Below, in pieces: positions 34,791 through 44,300 of a DNA stretch of 64,000 nucleotides. The DNA comes from Turnera subulata (Eukaryota > Streptophyta > Magnoliopsida > Malpighiales > Passifloraceae). A program made the translations under genes and the position numbers. The notes below the pieces were generated by a model. That model did no database searches. It worked only from the letters and a program-made list of their open reading frames with translations, and was not told the DNA's origin. Positions within the stretch are counted from its first letter, which is position 1. Each line of letters starts with the position of its first letter. The DNA is taken from NCBI GenBank assembly GCA_028386065.3, contig JAKUCV010007332.1:8189-72188 (forward strand), read 5' to 3'.

Positions 34791-35925
34791 TATATGATAT
34801 GCACACATATCACAGTCTCAATACAATTTGTCAGCGTAACGAGATTGGTAGTATAGAAGGTTAGTACTTAGTGTCGCACATTGTTTAACAATATATACAG
34901 TTGGTCAAAGTTGGGGAAAAGAATCTTGTTCAGATGTTGAAATGTTTGATTTGGACATTGGACGAGGGTTACCCGCAAGCCCAATGCTGCACAAGGTCCA
35001 AGATATTGTTCATTGTCTGTATTTCATACATTCTAAATTTTAAGAAATTGCAATTTTGTGGTTTTTGACTTGCTTCTATCTTAGTACTTTACCACAAGGA
35101 GGAAAAAGAAAAGGTAAGCCGTGGCATTCTAAATTGATTTCTAAATTTCCTAGTCAAAGTTATATAGCACGGTGTTCATACAATGTGATTACTTCATAAT
35201 CCCATCTATGACTGGACAACCTCTTCACGAACGAGTACAGAAGAATTTGTTCTACTGAATCCTATGGGAAACTTAGTAGTTTTTATGTCTTTAGCTGTGC
35301 ATGTATATTGCGATGCAGAAAGTTAGTGCCTGTTTAATATATAATGTGAATCGTATAAAGTATATTTCTGTTCTTTCAATTCATAATTTTACCAACAAAA
35401 AGTTAATAAAATGACCTTAATTTTCACTGGAAAATTTACATGCACTGTGTAAATTGCAGAATATGACATTAAAGTGCTGGTGGAACCACTGTAAACATCC
35501 GTTCCGACTTCTAATTGTTATCTTTGCTCACCCAATGTTCCAAAGACAATATGTTTAATCTAATCTGGAGAAATCAACTAGGCTAGAAAGATCTTACAGC
35601 GATTGCTGAACTAGAAATCTACATCAATTGAAAATAAAAAACTGGATATGAATTCACATGACAATGTAGTATGAAACTCTAATTTTAACTTTTAAGCATC
35701 CTAATACCAGTGAATTTGTGATTTTCATAAATTTCTCTTTTAGGTATGCTCTAGGCGGTGGTTATGGACGTAATTGTTTGCTTGCTAGCACATAAATATA
35801 TGATCACTAGAGACACGATGAAGGATTCTAGGGCATATTCTGTTGCTGCTGTTGTGAACGACTCTATATATGGTGTTGGAGGGATAACATTTGGTGGAGA
35901 GCTTATGGAAACGGTATTACAGCCT

Positions 35926-36185
35926 TTAGCAGCGATATAATTAGTCTTTTTAAGTATAATTAATGTGCAGCTCCAATGCTTCAAGCTCCGATATTATTGT
36001 TATGATAATATTAATTATTATTGTTATTCTAATAATAATTATATATTTGACACTTAAAATTTTTGAACATATAATATATATGATATAAGATTGTATGTGC
36101 ATTAAAACTATGGAGAAGTAGCTCAAGAATATTTTGCAAATGAGAAAAATATACTAAGTTGTCAATGATCAAATATCTCGAAAAG
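35926..36185. other. AT-rich spacer
   Basis: This lies between the last Kelch fragment and the second Mutator-like element. TTATTATTGTTATTC-type low-complexity sequence is present at 35990-36050. It ends in the target duplication TCTCGAAAAG (36176-36185). Confidence 0.6.
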
Positions 36186-37886
36186 GGTAAAAAAGTTTTT
36201 TATGTCCTTCCACTTTGTTAATTTCGCTTTTGTCGTCCCTTTTCTTTTAATTTCACTCATTGTGTCCCTGAACTTTCAACTTACCGGGTCATACTGTCCT
36301 TTTTACCTCCTAGGTAAATTACCATAATGCTGACACATGTCAAGTAGAGCCCACAGATGCCTTTTTTATTCATTTTTCCTATTTTTCAAAATATAATTTA
36401 TAAAACCTATTTATTCTAAACAAATAATTCTTTTTAATGTAAGGGAGGCGGGTCCCACACACTAAAATAGATATTACCTAAAAAGGTGCTGATACTCTGG
36501 TGAGGCCCATAATCTGCTTATTTATTTAATTTTTTCCCAAAATTCATATATTCTTTGATTAAATTAAAATAAATCGTTTTATTTATAATTTGGGCATCTT
36601 GGTGTCGCTTAAAGAAAAAACACAATAGCTTTATTCTCTGTCTCCTCCTCATTCTTCCTTGTGTAATCCGCCGGATATATCTCTTTGATTCTTCCTCCAC
36701 TTTCTCATTTTTTTTTTATTTTCTCCAATTGGAAACCCTCGCCACCACTCTTCTACCACTATTGCTTCCATCAACTCCATTTTCTCTCCTTTCCCTATCC
36801 AAACCCATCGCTTGTCCTCCTCCTGTTCCCCTCATATGGCAGATAACTCAGGCCGAGTCGATGGAGAGCAATAACTACTAAAATCGTTGGTGGAGATCCA
36901 AACCCTCGCCACTACCGACGTTTTCCTCCCATTCTTTTCTTTTACTTTTCTTTTTTTCTCTTTACATATCATCATTAGGTATCTTGTTTTTTTGTTTTCT
37001 AATGCCTCTGAGTTTTTTTTAATTGGCAATTCAAATTTGGTGGATGATAAATGTTGTGAATATGTTGATGAGGCTTGGGTTTGTTCGTCGCCATCGAGTA
37101 GTGGACTCAGAGCAGGTGGCTCTAGGGGTGCGATTTGAGTTGTGTGTGAGTTTAGGTTGTTTTTTGTTAGATTTAGGTATGGGATTGGGAAATTTAGTTC
37201 TATGGCAGAATTAAAATCATAGAAAAGAAAATAAAGACATTTATTATTAAATATATTAATTGCAGACTTCTATTGTTGCTTCCAAAGGCTGTGTGTGGTA
37301 TTTCTTTCGAATTTATCTTTATCCTAGTACTTGAATGCGGCAGAAGAAAAGTTGGGCTTGGGAAAATTTGATGATGATGATTTAGTAGGATCTGAAATGA
37401 AATTAAGGATGGGTTTTATATTCAGATTTAGTTCCTATGTAGTGTTGGTTGCTGGGTTGATTTCTTTGATGGAAGTGCTTGAAGGAGTTGCAATCTTCCT
37501 CGGCGAAGACAAATGATTTACTTATTCAAGAAAGGAATTTAAAAATTTTAAATAGAAGACAATAAAAAATAAAGATTCACAGACATTTTTTTGACGATTT
37601 ATTCACTTTTTATTATTATAAAAACTGATTATTTTAATTCAAAAAGCATTTAAGAAATTAAATTATGAAGAAGGAAAATAGAAAATCGAAGAGAGGTTTA
37701 AAAAAGGGGCTTGTGGGGCCTACTTAACACGTGTCAATATCAAAACAAACAACCTGCAATAATAGGTAAAATGGACAACATGACCCGGTAAATCATAAGT
37801 TGAGGGACAATATGAGTGAAATTAAACGAAGAGGGACAACAAATGCGAAATCGACAAAGTGAAAGGACAATAAAAACTTTTTAACC
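36186..37886. mobile_element. Non-autonomous Mutator-like element (MULE 2)
   Basis: This 1701-bp element is flanked by TCTCGAAAAG at 36176-36185 and 37887-37896, a 9-10 bp duplication. Terminal inverted repeats of about 185 bp (36186-36370 and 37700-37886) share GGTTAAAAAG-type ends, blocks built on TTTCACTCAT and TACCGGGTCAT, and a GACACGTGT/GACACATGT motif. The inner part has short open frames (37023-37214; 37331-37516, the latter with KLGLGKFDDDDLVG) that I do not recognise and that may be captured host fragments. No transposase is present. Confidence 0.83.
37331..37516 (+). CDS. Short unidentified ORF inside MULE 2
   Basis: A 61-codon frame has an acidic start (GKFDDDDLVGSEMKLRMG) and a hydrophobic stretch (VVLVAGLISLMEVLEGVAIF) that could be one membrane segment. 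An AG acceptor-like site precedes it. I do not recognise it. Its position between the TIRs suggests either a captured gene fragment or chance openness. Confidence 0.2.
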   Translation: MNAAEEKLGLGKFDDDDLVGSEMKLRMGFIFRFSSYVVLVAGLISLMEVLEGVAIFLGEDK

Positions 37887-38079
37887 TCTCGAAAAGTTAA
37901 AAAGGCCTATCTATTTTTTTAATTTGAGTTCATGAACTCTTTATGATTTATTATAGTCCTTGCTAAGCATAATAGAAGATTATCATTACATAAAAAAATA
38001 AATTTATTAAGTACAATTGAAATTAAGTAATAATTGGAAACAATAAAAAGATTTCACTTGAGGTGTACTGCGCAAAACC

Positions 38080-38890
38080 TCAAGCTATTATTATCAAGGT
38101 TTTTAAAAGAGCTTGTGAAAAATCTGAAGAGGAGGACAAGGATTTACTTTTGCGGGTCTCTTGAGCCAACAACATGGAATGAAGCTCATCGAAAGAAGGT
38201 AGGGGAGATTTGGAAGTGAGAAGGATAACCAAGTCATGATAGTCATTAGGGAGTCCATCAAGAATTTGCATGATGATATCATTGTCACTAACACGATGCC
38301 CTATAGACTCAAAATTGTCAGCAATACGACGAACAGAGTAAAGATATTCAGATATGGATTTTGACCCTTTTTTAGAAGTAACGAAAGCAATGTGATACTC
38401 TATATAACGGGCTTGAACCTGATCATGAAAGAGTTGTTCAATGAACAGCCAGACTTGTCACGCAGTAGGAAAAGATCCTGGACGCACAATGTGATTCAGA
38501 ATATCATGATTAATCGTGGCATAAATCCACGTAACAAGAGTGTTGTCAATTTGACAGTGTAAAGGAGATTTGGAGAGGGAGGTGTATCTGATTTAGCAGA
38601 AGGAAAAAAAGGTTCTGGTGGTATACCGGTTCCATCAATATGATCTAACACCTGATGAGAGTGAGACACACTGTAAATGAGACTCTGCCATACCAAAAAA
38701 TTGCTAAAATCAAGAACTGTAGGAACATAATTCAGTATATTATTGATAGAAAAAAACATAATGCATGGAGGAGGATAATGGCGCAGATGCAGCCAAGAGA
38801 GAAGAAGAAGTTGAAGATGCACTCAACCCAGAAAGTGCAGAAGGAGAAGTTGAGGGGGAAGTCGCGGGTGGAGAAGACATAATGAAGAAA
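38080..38890 (-). pseudogene. Ty1/copia gag relic
   Basis: Read on the minus strand from about 38880, the frames give an N-terminal Ser/Pro-rich start (MSSPPATSPSTSPSA), then LDHIDGTGIPPEPF, then QVQARYIEYHIAF and ISEYLYSVRRIADNF, then QILDGLPNDYHDLVILLTS and LPSFDELHSMLLAQE. This order is diagnostic of the copia gag (UBN2-type) domain. Stops and at least two frame changes break it (around 38765, 38495 and 38460). It ends near 38080, before a zinc knuckle or protease. No LTR was found next to it. Shadow frames on the + strand are not genes. Confidence 0.8.
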
Positions 38891-39340
38891 AGAGATTGGT
38901 TTCAAAGAATTTTGATTTTGGAAAATTTCAAAGGATTAGTACCTGTTCCGCTACGATGAAAGGTTGAATACCAGACCAGGATGCTAAACTCACCAGATGT
39001 GTATATGTTACTATTAACAGATAAGTGTTTAGTGAATAGTTAAAGGAAATCTATCACAAGTTAGAGATGAGGGAGATGAGAACTCTATCCTCTGAACAAA
39101 CTAATCCTTTCACATATGACTTCCAAAGACAAGCAAATCAGAACTCTCTTCAAGTCGCAGATTGCCATCAGTGAGTAATTACGAGATTAGTTTCCTTCCT
39201 TTACAATTTCTTTCACATTGGCTATATTTTCTCCAAGTATTTTCCCACTTTATTATGTCTCTCTCTCTCCTAGTTATTCTTCTTTAAGAATCGATAAAGA
39301 ATTACTAGAATTCCATGACAAATAGAAATCTGATCGCCTA

Positions 39341-39774
39341 GAGTCCGTTTGGTATCAATTTGGAATTGGAATTAAATTTAATTCATTAAAAATTTAGAAT
39401 TAGAATTCATTTTGAAATCAATTTCCATGTTTGGTATACTTTTTAATAGTAAGGAATTGATTTCAATTCCAATATTTGGTATAAATCAAATTATCAATTG
39501 AATTGTTAAAATTACCTAAGTTGTCCTTTTACTAAAAAAACTAAAATAAGAGTATAGGATCATTTTTGTCATTTAGACATACCAATATTTATCCAATGGA
39601 ATTGAATTCTAAATCCGATAGGTTTTGCTTAGATTTAAAATATTACCAAAATATTGCTCCAAAAATAAAAAATGGAATTCAATTCCTATTTTAAGTGAAG
39701 TAGAATTATACCAAACTAAGGAATTGATTTCAATTCTTGGAATTGAAATCAATTCCATGATACCAAACGGAGGG
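39341..39774. mobile_element. MITE of about 430 bp
   Basis: Terminal inverted repeats read GAGTCCGTTTGGTATCA on the left and CCCTCCGTTTGGTATCA on the right strand. The interior is built from GGAATTGAAATCAATTCC-like palindromic units. Flanking trinucleotides are CTA (39338-39340) and TTA (39775-39777), suggesting a PIF/Harbinger-type site with one change. It is non-coding. Confidence 0.7.
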
Positions 39775-39949
39775 TTAAGGTGCAATTCTGGCATCACGGT
39801 GCTTTCTATTTAATTTGAGTGGGAGAATCAACAACCAGAGTGTAGGAATAAATGGTGGTGGGGAATAGCATCAATGTAAAAAAAGCCATGCAAAGATACA
39901 GTGATAGAACTAGAAAATTGTTTGCAGAATGAACTTAACGCCATCATTC

Positions 39950-40280
39950 CTTCTTATTGGCCTTGGAAACCCCATGTTTCTGTGCATGACAAAACTATGA
40001 AGCAGGTCATACTCACTTCACTAGCAGATATTGTAGCCATACATGTATTCTGGATATGATCGCCTTGGTTATGAGGGTGTTCCGGGTGGAGATTTCTTTC
40101 AATTTCATCCTTCATGTTCACTGCAAGTCTGTAGTCAGAAGCCGAACTCTTATCTGTGTCTAGCCAATTTTTGGTTTGTGTTACTTCAGTAGAAACAGAG
40201 AGTTTTTCTTCTTTTAGTCCTCCTTTGTTTGATGTCTCAGAAATGGAGGGCAGAAAACTGGAAGTGAGGATGATCACAGG
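39950..40280 (-). pseudogene. Unidentified coding-like fragment, minus strand
   Basis: A minus-strand frame of about 75 residues (residues include EEKLSVSTEVTQTKNWLDTD and NMKDEIERNLHPEHPHN) has coding-like composition. It ends at a donor-like site (GAA then GTGAGTATG at about 40020). I do not recognise the protein. It may be an exon of a lost gene or an antisense shadow. Confidence 0.25.
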
Positions 40281-40339
40281 GTTTGGCAGTACTGTCTCAA
40301 AGAGGTTTTGTGGGAAGTCAAATAACAGCTTGCTTTCTC

Positions 40340-40590
40340 TTGTTTCTCGCCTTCATGGACGAGCGCATTGGTACTGAAGTCGGTGTGGATGGTAATGAGC
40401 TCCGAGTATTTGCATACAATTGAAGAAGTCAGTTGCTTGCTTGGTTGATAACAGTATACCCTTAAATTTAAAGAAAAAATGGTTGAGAGATGAATGCTTA
40501 GAGTTGGAGAAATGGTTGTATCGTGAAGTCCGAGCTGGTGCTTTTCCCCCTGTAGCACTTTTTGGAGCTGGTGTAGAAACTATAGCTAGT
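40340..40590 (+). pseudogene. Unidentified coding-like fragment, plus strand
   Basis: Two frames read one after the other. From 40356, MDERIGTEVGVDGNELRVFA ends at a stop. From 40420 the frame gives VDNSIPLNLKKKWLRDECLE, then LEKWLYREVRAGAFPPVALF. The charged helical pattern and codon use look like real protein, but I do not recognise it. It directly precedes the copy of the D14-like 3' flank. Confidence 0.35.
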
Positions 40591-40945
40591 CTAAGAATTT
40601 ACCCATTTTTTTCTGAAAGTCATTATGCATTGCGTTAATGACAAACGTGGTTCTGATGTGTTTGGTCCTTCCGAAATAAACGTAACACTTCATAATGTAT
40701 TGCCTAACTAAAATTGCAACACTGAGGGCTATATGTGGATGGATATCAAAAAGACAAGGAAGAGTGGAAGACAATTTCGACAAAGTATTTGCAAGTCTAT
40801 GATCACGAACTAATTCTTATCCAATAATTAATTAGGAACATTCATCACATTTATATTGATTGCCGTTAAGACACATGTAAGCTCTGCACACCATTTGTTT
40901 AATCGCTGAATAGCAAAAGGGAAAAACAGCAAAGCAGAATGGGGA
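40588..40945 (+). repeat. Second copy of the D14-like gene's 3' flank
   Basis: This matches 26402-26730 in direct orientation, beginning GTCTAAGAATTT, through ATGCATTGCGTTAATGA, GGATGGATATCAAAAAGACA and AGTATTTGCAA to AGCAAAAGGG. The coding part of the hydrolase is absent, so only downstream sequence was duplicated or survives. Confidence 0.7.
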
Positions 40946-41376
40946 CAACACTTGGCTCGCAATCAATCGCATTACCCAAAATTGTAGAGGAATTATCTTT
41001 TTCTCATACCCTTTCTACATGAGCTTGGATCCTATTTTTCATGTTCACCTGTGAGGTACAAAAATAGCCCACAGTAAAAGGGGCTCAAAATCGCTGTTAG
41101 CAAATACTGTTGCCGACATATTCACAACATCAAAAAGTAAAATACCACTTCCTTCCTCATTGCACAGAACATTGAAGCCAATTAACTGCAAAACTGAAGG
41201 GAAAAGATGGCCAAAAATACAGATCATAGCTGTCAAAGTAACCTTCCAGTGTCTGTTGCTGTTGGACCCAATTAGCTCAGCATGAATAACTTGGTGCCAA
41301 AAAAAACTTGCAGGCATAAGAGCTGCCCCCCCGCATTCACCGAGCTCTCTGGATTTAGGTGTAGGACCAACTACTC

Positions 41377-44300
41377 TCAGGCCAATGTATTTTCAACGTA
41401 TTCAATAGCCTTCTGTTTCACATACTCGATTCTTTCTTCATTGCCAAGAGTTTTTTCATACTCCAAATATTTCTTGAATAGGAACTGCATAACGAAAAAA
41501 TGAAAAACGCATCAACACTGGCAATAACGGAAATGCCAAAACGTCTAGGGAATCATTGGGAACACCAAATGTACTAACCTTCATATTTTTGGGTGGTAGG
41601 CTCAGGCTAATTGCTCTCTCAAACAGGCCGCGAATCACATCCACATCTTGAAGTTTAATCTCCTAAAAAGAAATGAACCAAAAGTCAGATGTGTACAGCG
41701 GAAAAAGAAGTAGCTAGAGAATCATACCTGATCAAGATAAACACTCCAAATGTCTGTTTTCTTTGGATACTCCCTCAAAATTTCTTCAAACAGAGCTCGC
41801 CCTCTATCAGGAACCCCATATTTGAACTCATAAATAGCTGTCTGTCTGATAAATTTAATATGCTTATGGCGAGGTAGGCTTAATAGAGCCCGTCGCACAA
41901 CAGACTCAACCCCATCTTGCTTTTGATCCAACAGTCTGTGCACTTGTCTCACCCAAACCTACGATTCCACAAGGGAGAAAGCTTAAACATCAATCACATG
42001 CCAGAAATGTTTGGAACAAAAGAGAAGCAATAACAGAAAACAGCATGTACCTTGCATGAGGTTTTGAACTTCTTGATCATTTTATGAAGAATATCATCTG
42101 CCAATTTCTCTTGCTTCTTTTCTTCATAAGATTTCAACAGTGCAAGATAGAATTTCTTGGGATCACAATATTGTAAAGCTCTTTTAATTACTTTTTCAAC
42201 AGCTTCCTGGAGAAAACCACCAAAATGTAAGTCTTTCATTTGATGTTGCAACAGAACAAATATTTAAAAACTTGACTAGAGATTTTTTCTAATACCTGTG
42301 GCGGATTTCCATATTCATGTTCCAAATTACAGTAAGCAACCCAAATATTAAGCTTCTCATCCTCTTCCCGAAAGTTTATTGTTCTCAAGGCCCTTCAAAG
42401 AAAAAAAAGGGTAGACACTGAGGTTAAATGTTATTTCAACCATGAATCCAACAGTATACAACAATTTCATTCAAGCAAAATCTTATTTGACCAACAAGGG
42501 ACAATGAAATTACAGGCTACATGTTTCATGAAAGAAATGAAAGCAAGAGATTTATAATATTTGGGCAGGCACATCAAGCTCTGCTTAGTAGCCACTGGGA
42601 AGCAATTTTCACAATACCTTTCAGCTAGAGAACGAGCTCCCTCCACATCAGCCAATTTCAGCATGTGACCCATGTAATGTAGCCAAATAAAACTGCTATT
42701 AGGAGAGCTTCGGACAAGTTTCTCGTACTCATCAGCATTACTTGGTTTTTCCTGCAATAAACGTCTTTCTTCAGCAGCTCTTATTTCCGACTCCCTGCAA
42801 AGACGGTTTCCAAAATCACTCAGAAAAGCATGAAGCAAATGAATAGCACATCAATCATGTGTAATCAAAAATATTACAAAGAAAGACAGCCAAATGACCT
42901 GTTAGATTTCTTTTTGTCAATTTTTTTCTTTGGGATGGTGTCTGCCTCATCAACTTGCCCTTGGTTTTTACTGATTATATCATCCATATGCGTCTGTTCA
43001 GCGTCATCAAGAGTAACCTCAAGTGGAGGAACGGAAGCCCTAGATTCTGCTTGTGCAAGGATTGAAGTTTCCACATTTACATATTCCACATCCATGTTGT
43101 GGATAGCATGTGAACTGCTGTCTGGAAATATTGTCAACTCAGAGTCGCTGTCACTCTCAGAACTGTTTGCACTTGACTCTTTATCAGCTTGCTCCTTTGA
43201 AGGTGAAGTACTAGAATCATCCCCTTCTAAATTCTTCATTCCAAGAGAGATTCGATGCCTTTCCACATCCACCTAAGAAAAGATATTGATGAATAGGCAA
43301 ATCGAAAAATAAATCTTATTTCCCAGCATTATGATCAATACACTGTTAAAATCACAAGTCATTATTGCTGGAAGCCAACAATGATCTCAGCAAAAATGGA
43401 ACAAATCATATAACAGCAACCACCCTAATTGCAAGGTGAAAAATTTGGCCAATCTGACATAGAGACCCAAACCTAGTGAATATAGCCAGAGTATCATTAT
43501 TAAAGTATATTTTTTCCATCAGCCTCTGAAAGCAAAAAGTTTTTATACCTTCAAAATCTTTGCTCTAACCTTCTCCCCTGCTGTATATTTAGATTCAATG
43601 TCGGTGATATGATCATCCGAAAGCTCAGAGACATGACATAGTCCAACCTAGGTAGACAGAGCAGAGGAGGCAAGAAAAGAGCATTCCAGGTCAGAAGACA
43701 AATGGCAGTGCAAGGTAACATAACAAGTACACAAGGTCACATTCTTGTAACCATTTTTAAGGAAAGGGGAAAAAGAACTGGACACCATGTGCAACCTTCC
43801 ATTTACACAGCTCACACAAAAAATAAGCAATTCAAGTAGTATCTCCCGATGAGACAACTAAATATGAAAGAAATAAAAGAGATCATTACCAAATAAAATC
43901 AATGAGTAAAATTTCACAAATGGCACCTTCCAGATATGAACTAATGATCTAAAGCCACAATGTGTGCAAGAAGCTCGGAGCATAGCAAATTGAACAGGAT
44001 ATGCAGAGAGATCAATGAGCCCAACCATACCATTTAAGGATTGACAGCTAGGCAGTTGAGTTGAATTGAACAAAGCTGTAAACCAATGATAAAAAATTTT
44101 GTGTCCAGGGCTTAGGTGGGTCCATTTAAGAGAAACATTTTCAAGACAAAGCCAACAGAATGTTTAGTCATGCTCATCAATATGAAGTCCCTACTCGTAG
44201 GCAACATCTAGACCAAGATGCCACCATGCACCAACTGTCGAAAGAAACAGCTTTGACAAACAGGTGCTCCAATACCACAAGGAGACAGAATTGTCTGTCA

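Larger units (their letters stand above)
29731..34812 (+). mobile_element. Middle solo LTR-type element (1355 bp of own sequence)
   Basis: It starts TGATGCGTAAAAATCTGC and ends GCACACATATCA, flanked by CAGTC at 29726-29730 and 34813-34817. The opening block (GCAAGCGCACAGATCG ... GTCGTATCTACAGGGACT) recalls a non-coding block common in plant repeats. It is interrupted in turn by the inner LTR at 31069-34790. No coding frame is present. LTR status rests on the TG...CA ends and the 5-bp duplication. Confidence 0.75.
29349..34890 (+). mobile_element. Outer solo LTR (455 bp of own sequence), inserted in a Kelch exon
   Basis: It starts TGTTAAGTATCC and ends ATTGTTTAACA, inverted LTR-type ends, and is flanked by ATATA at 29344-29348 and 34891-34895. 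Without the later insertions it consists of 29349-29730 plus 34818-34890. TATATAAAGGC at 29503 is a plausible LTR TATA box. Removing the element plus one target copy rejoins the Kelch exon in frame. The ends resemble copia-type LTRs, but no internal retrotransposon domain remains. Confidence 0.8.
28985..35925 (+). pseudogene. Kelch-repeat protein gene relic, split by nested LTRs
   Basis: Fragments of a plant Kelch protein are recognisable in order. 28998-29166 gives ETIHLLGGYND, then after a frameshift DALDLCYPSKDE, then SELYVFGGEQNKDILGTG, ending at a GTTTGAG donor. 29249-29348 gives YNRALDKWSSGPSLTT and GGTTLRDKIY. 34896-34995 continues that same exon in frame with VEMFDLDIGRGLP and MLHK before a GTCCAAG donor. 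About 35743-35923 gives TMKDSRAYSVAAVVNDSIYG and VGGITFGGE. Each GG doublet marks a Kelch blade. The repeats most resemble plant proteins with an N-terminal DCD domain and C-terminal Kelch repeats (NS1A-binding-protein-like), but no DCD domain was found here. Frameshifts in the first and last exons and the 5.5-kb insertion mean it cannot make a full protein. Confidence 0.75.

Noticed and set aside
36832..37138. Overlapping frames on both strands within MULE 2
   Set aside because: No recognisable motif and mutually exclusive; likely chance.
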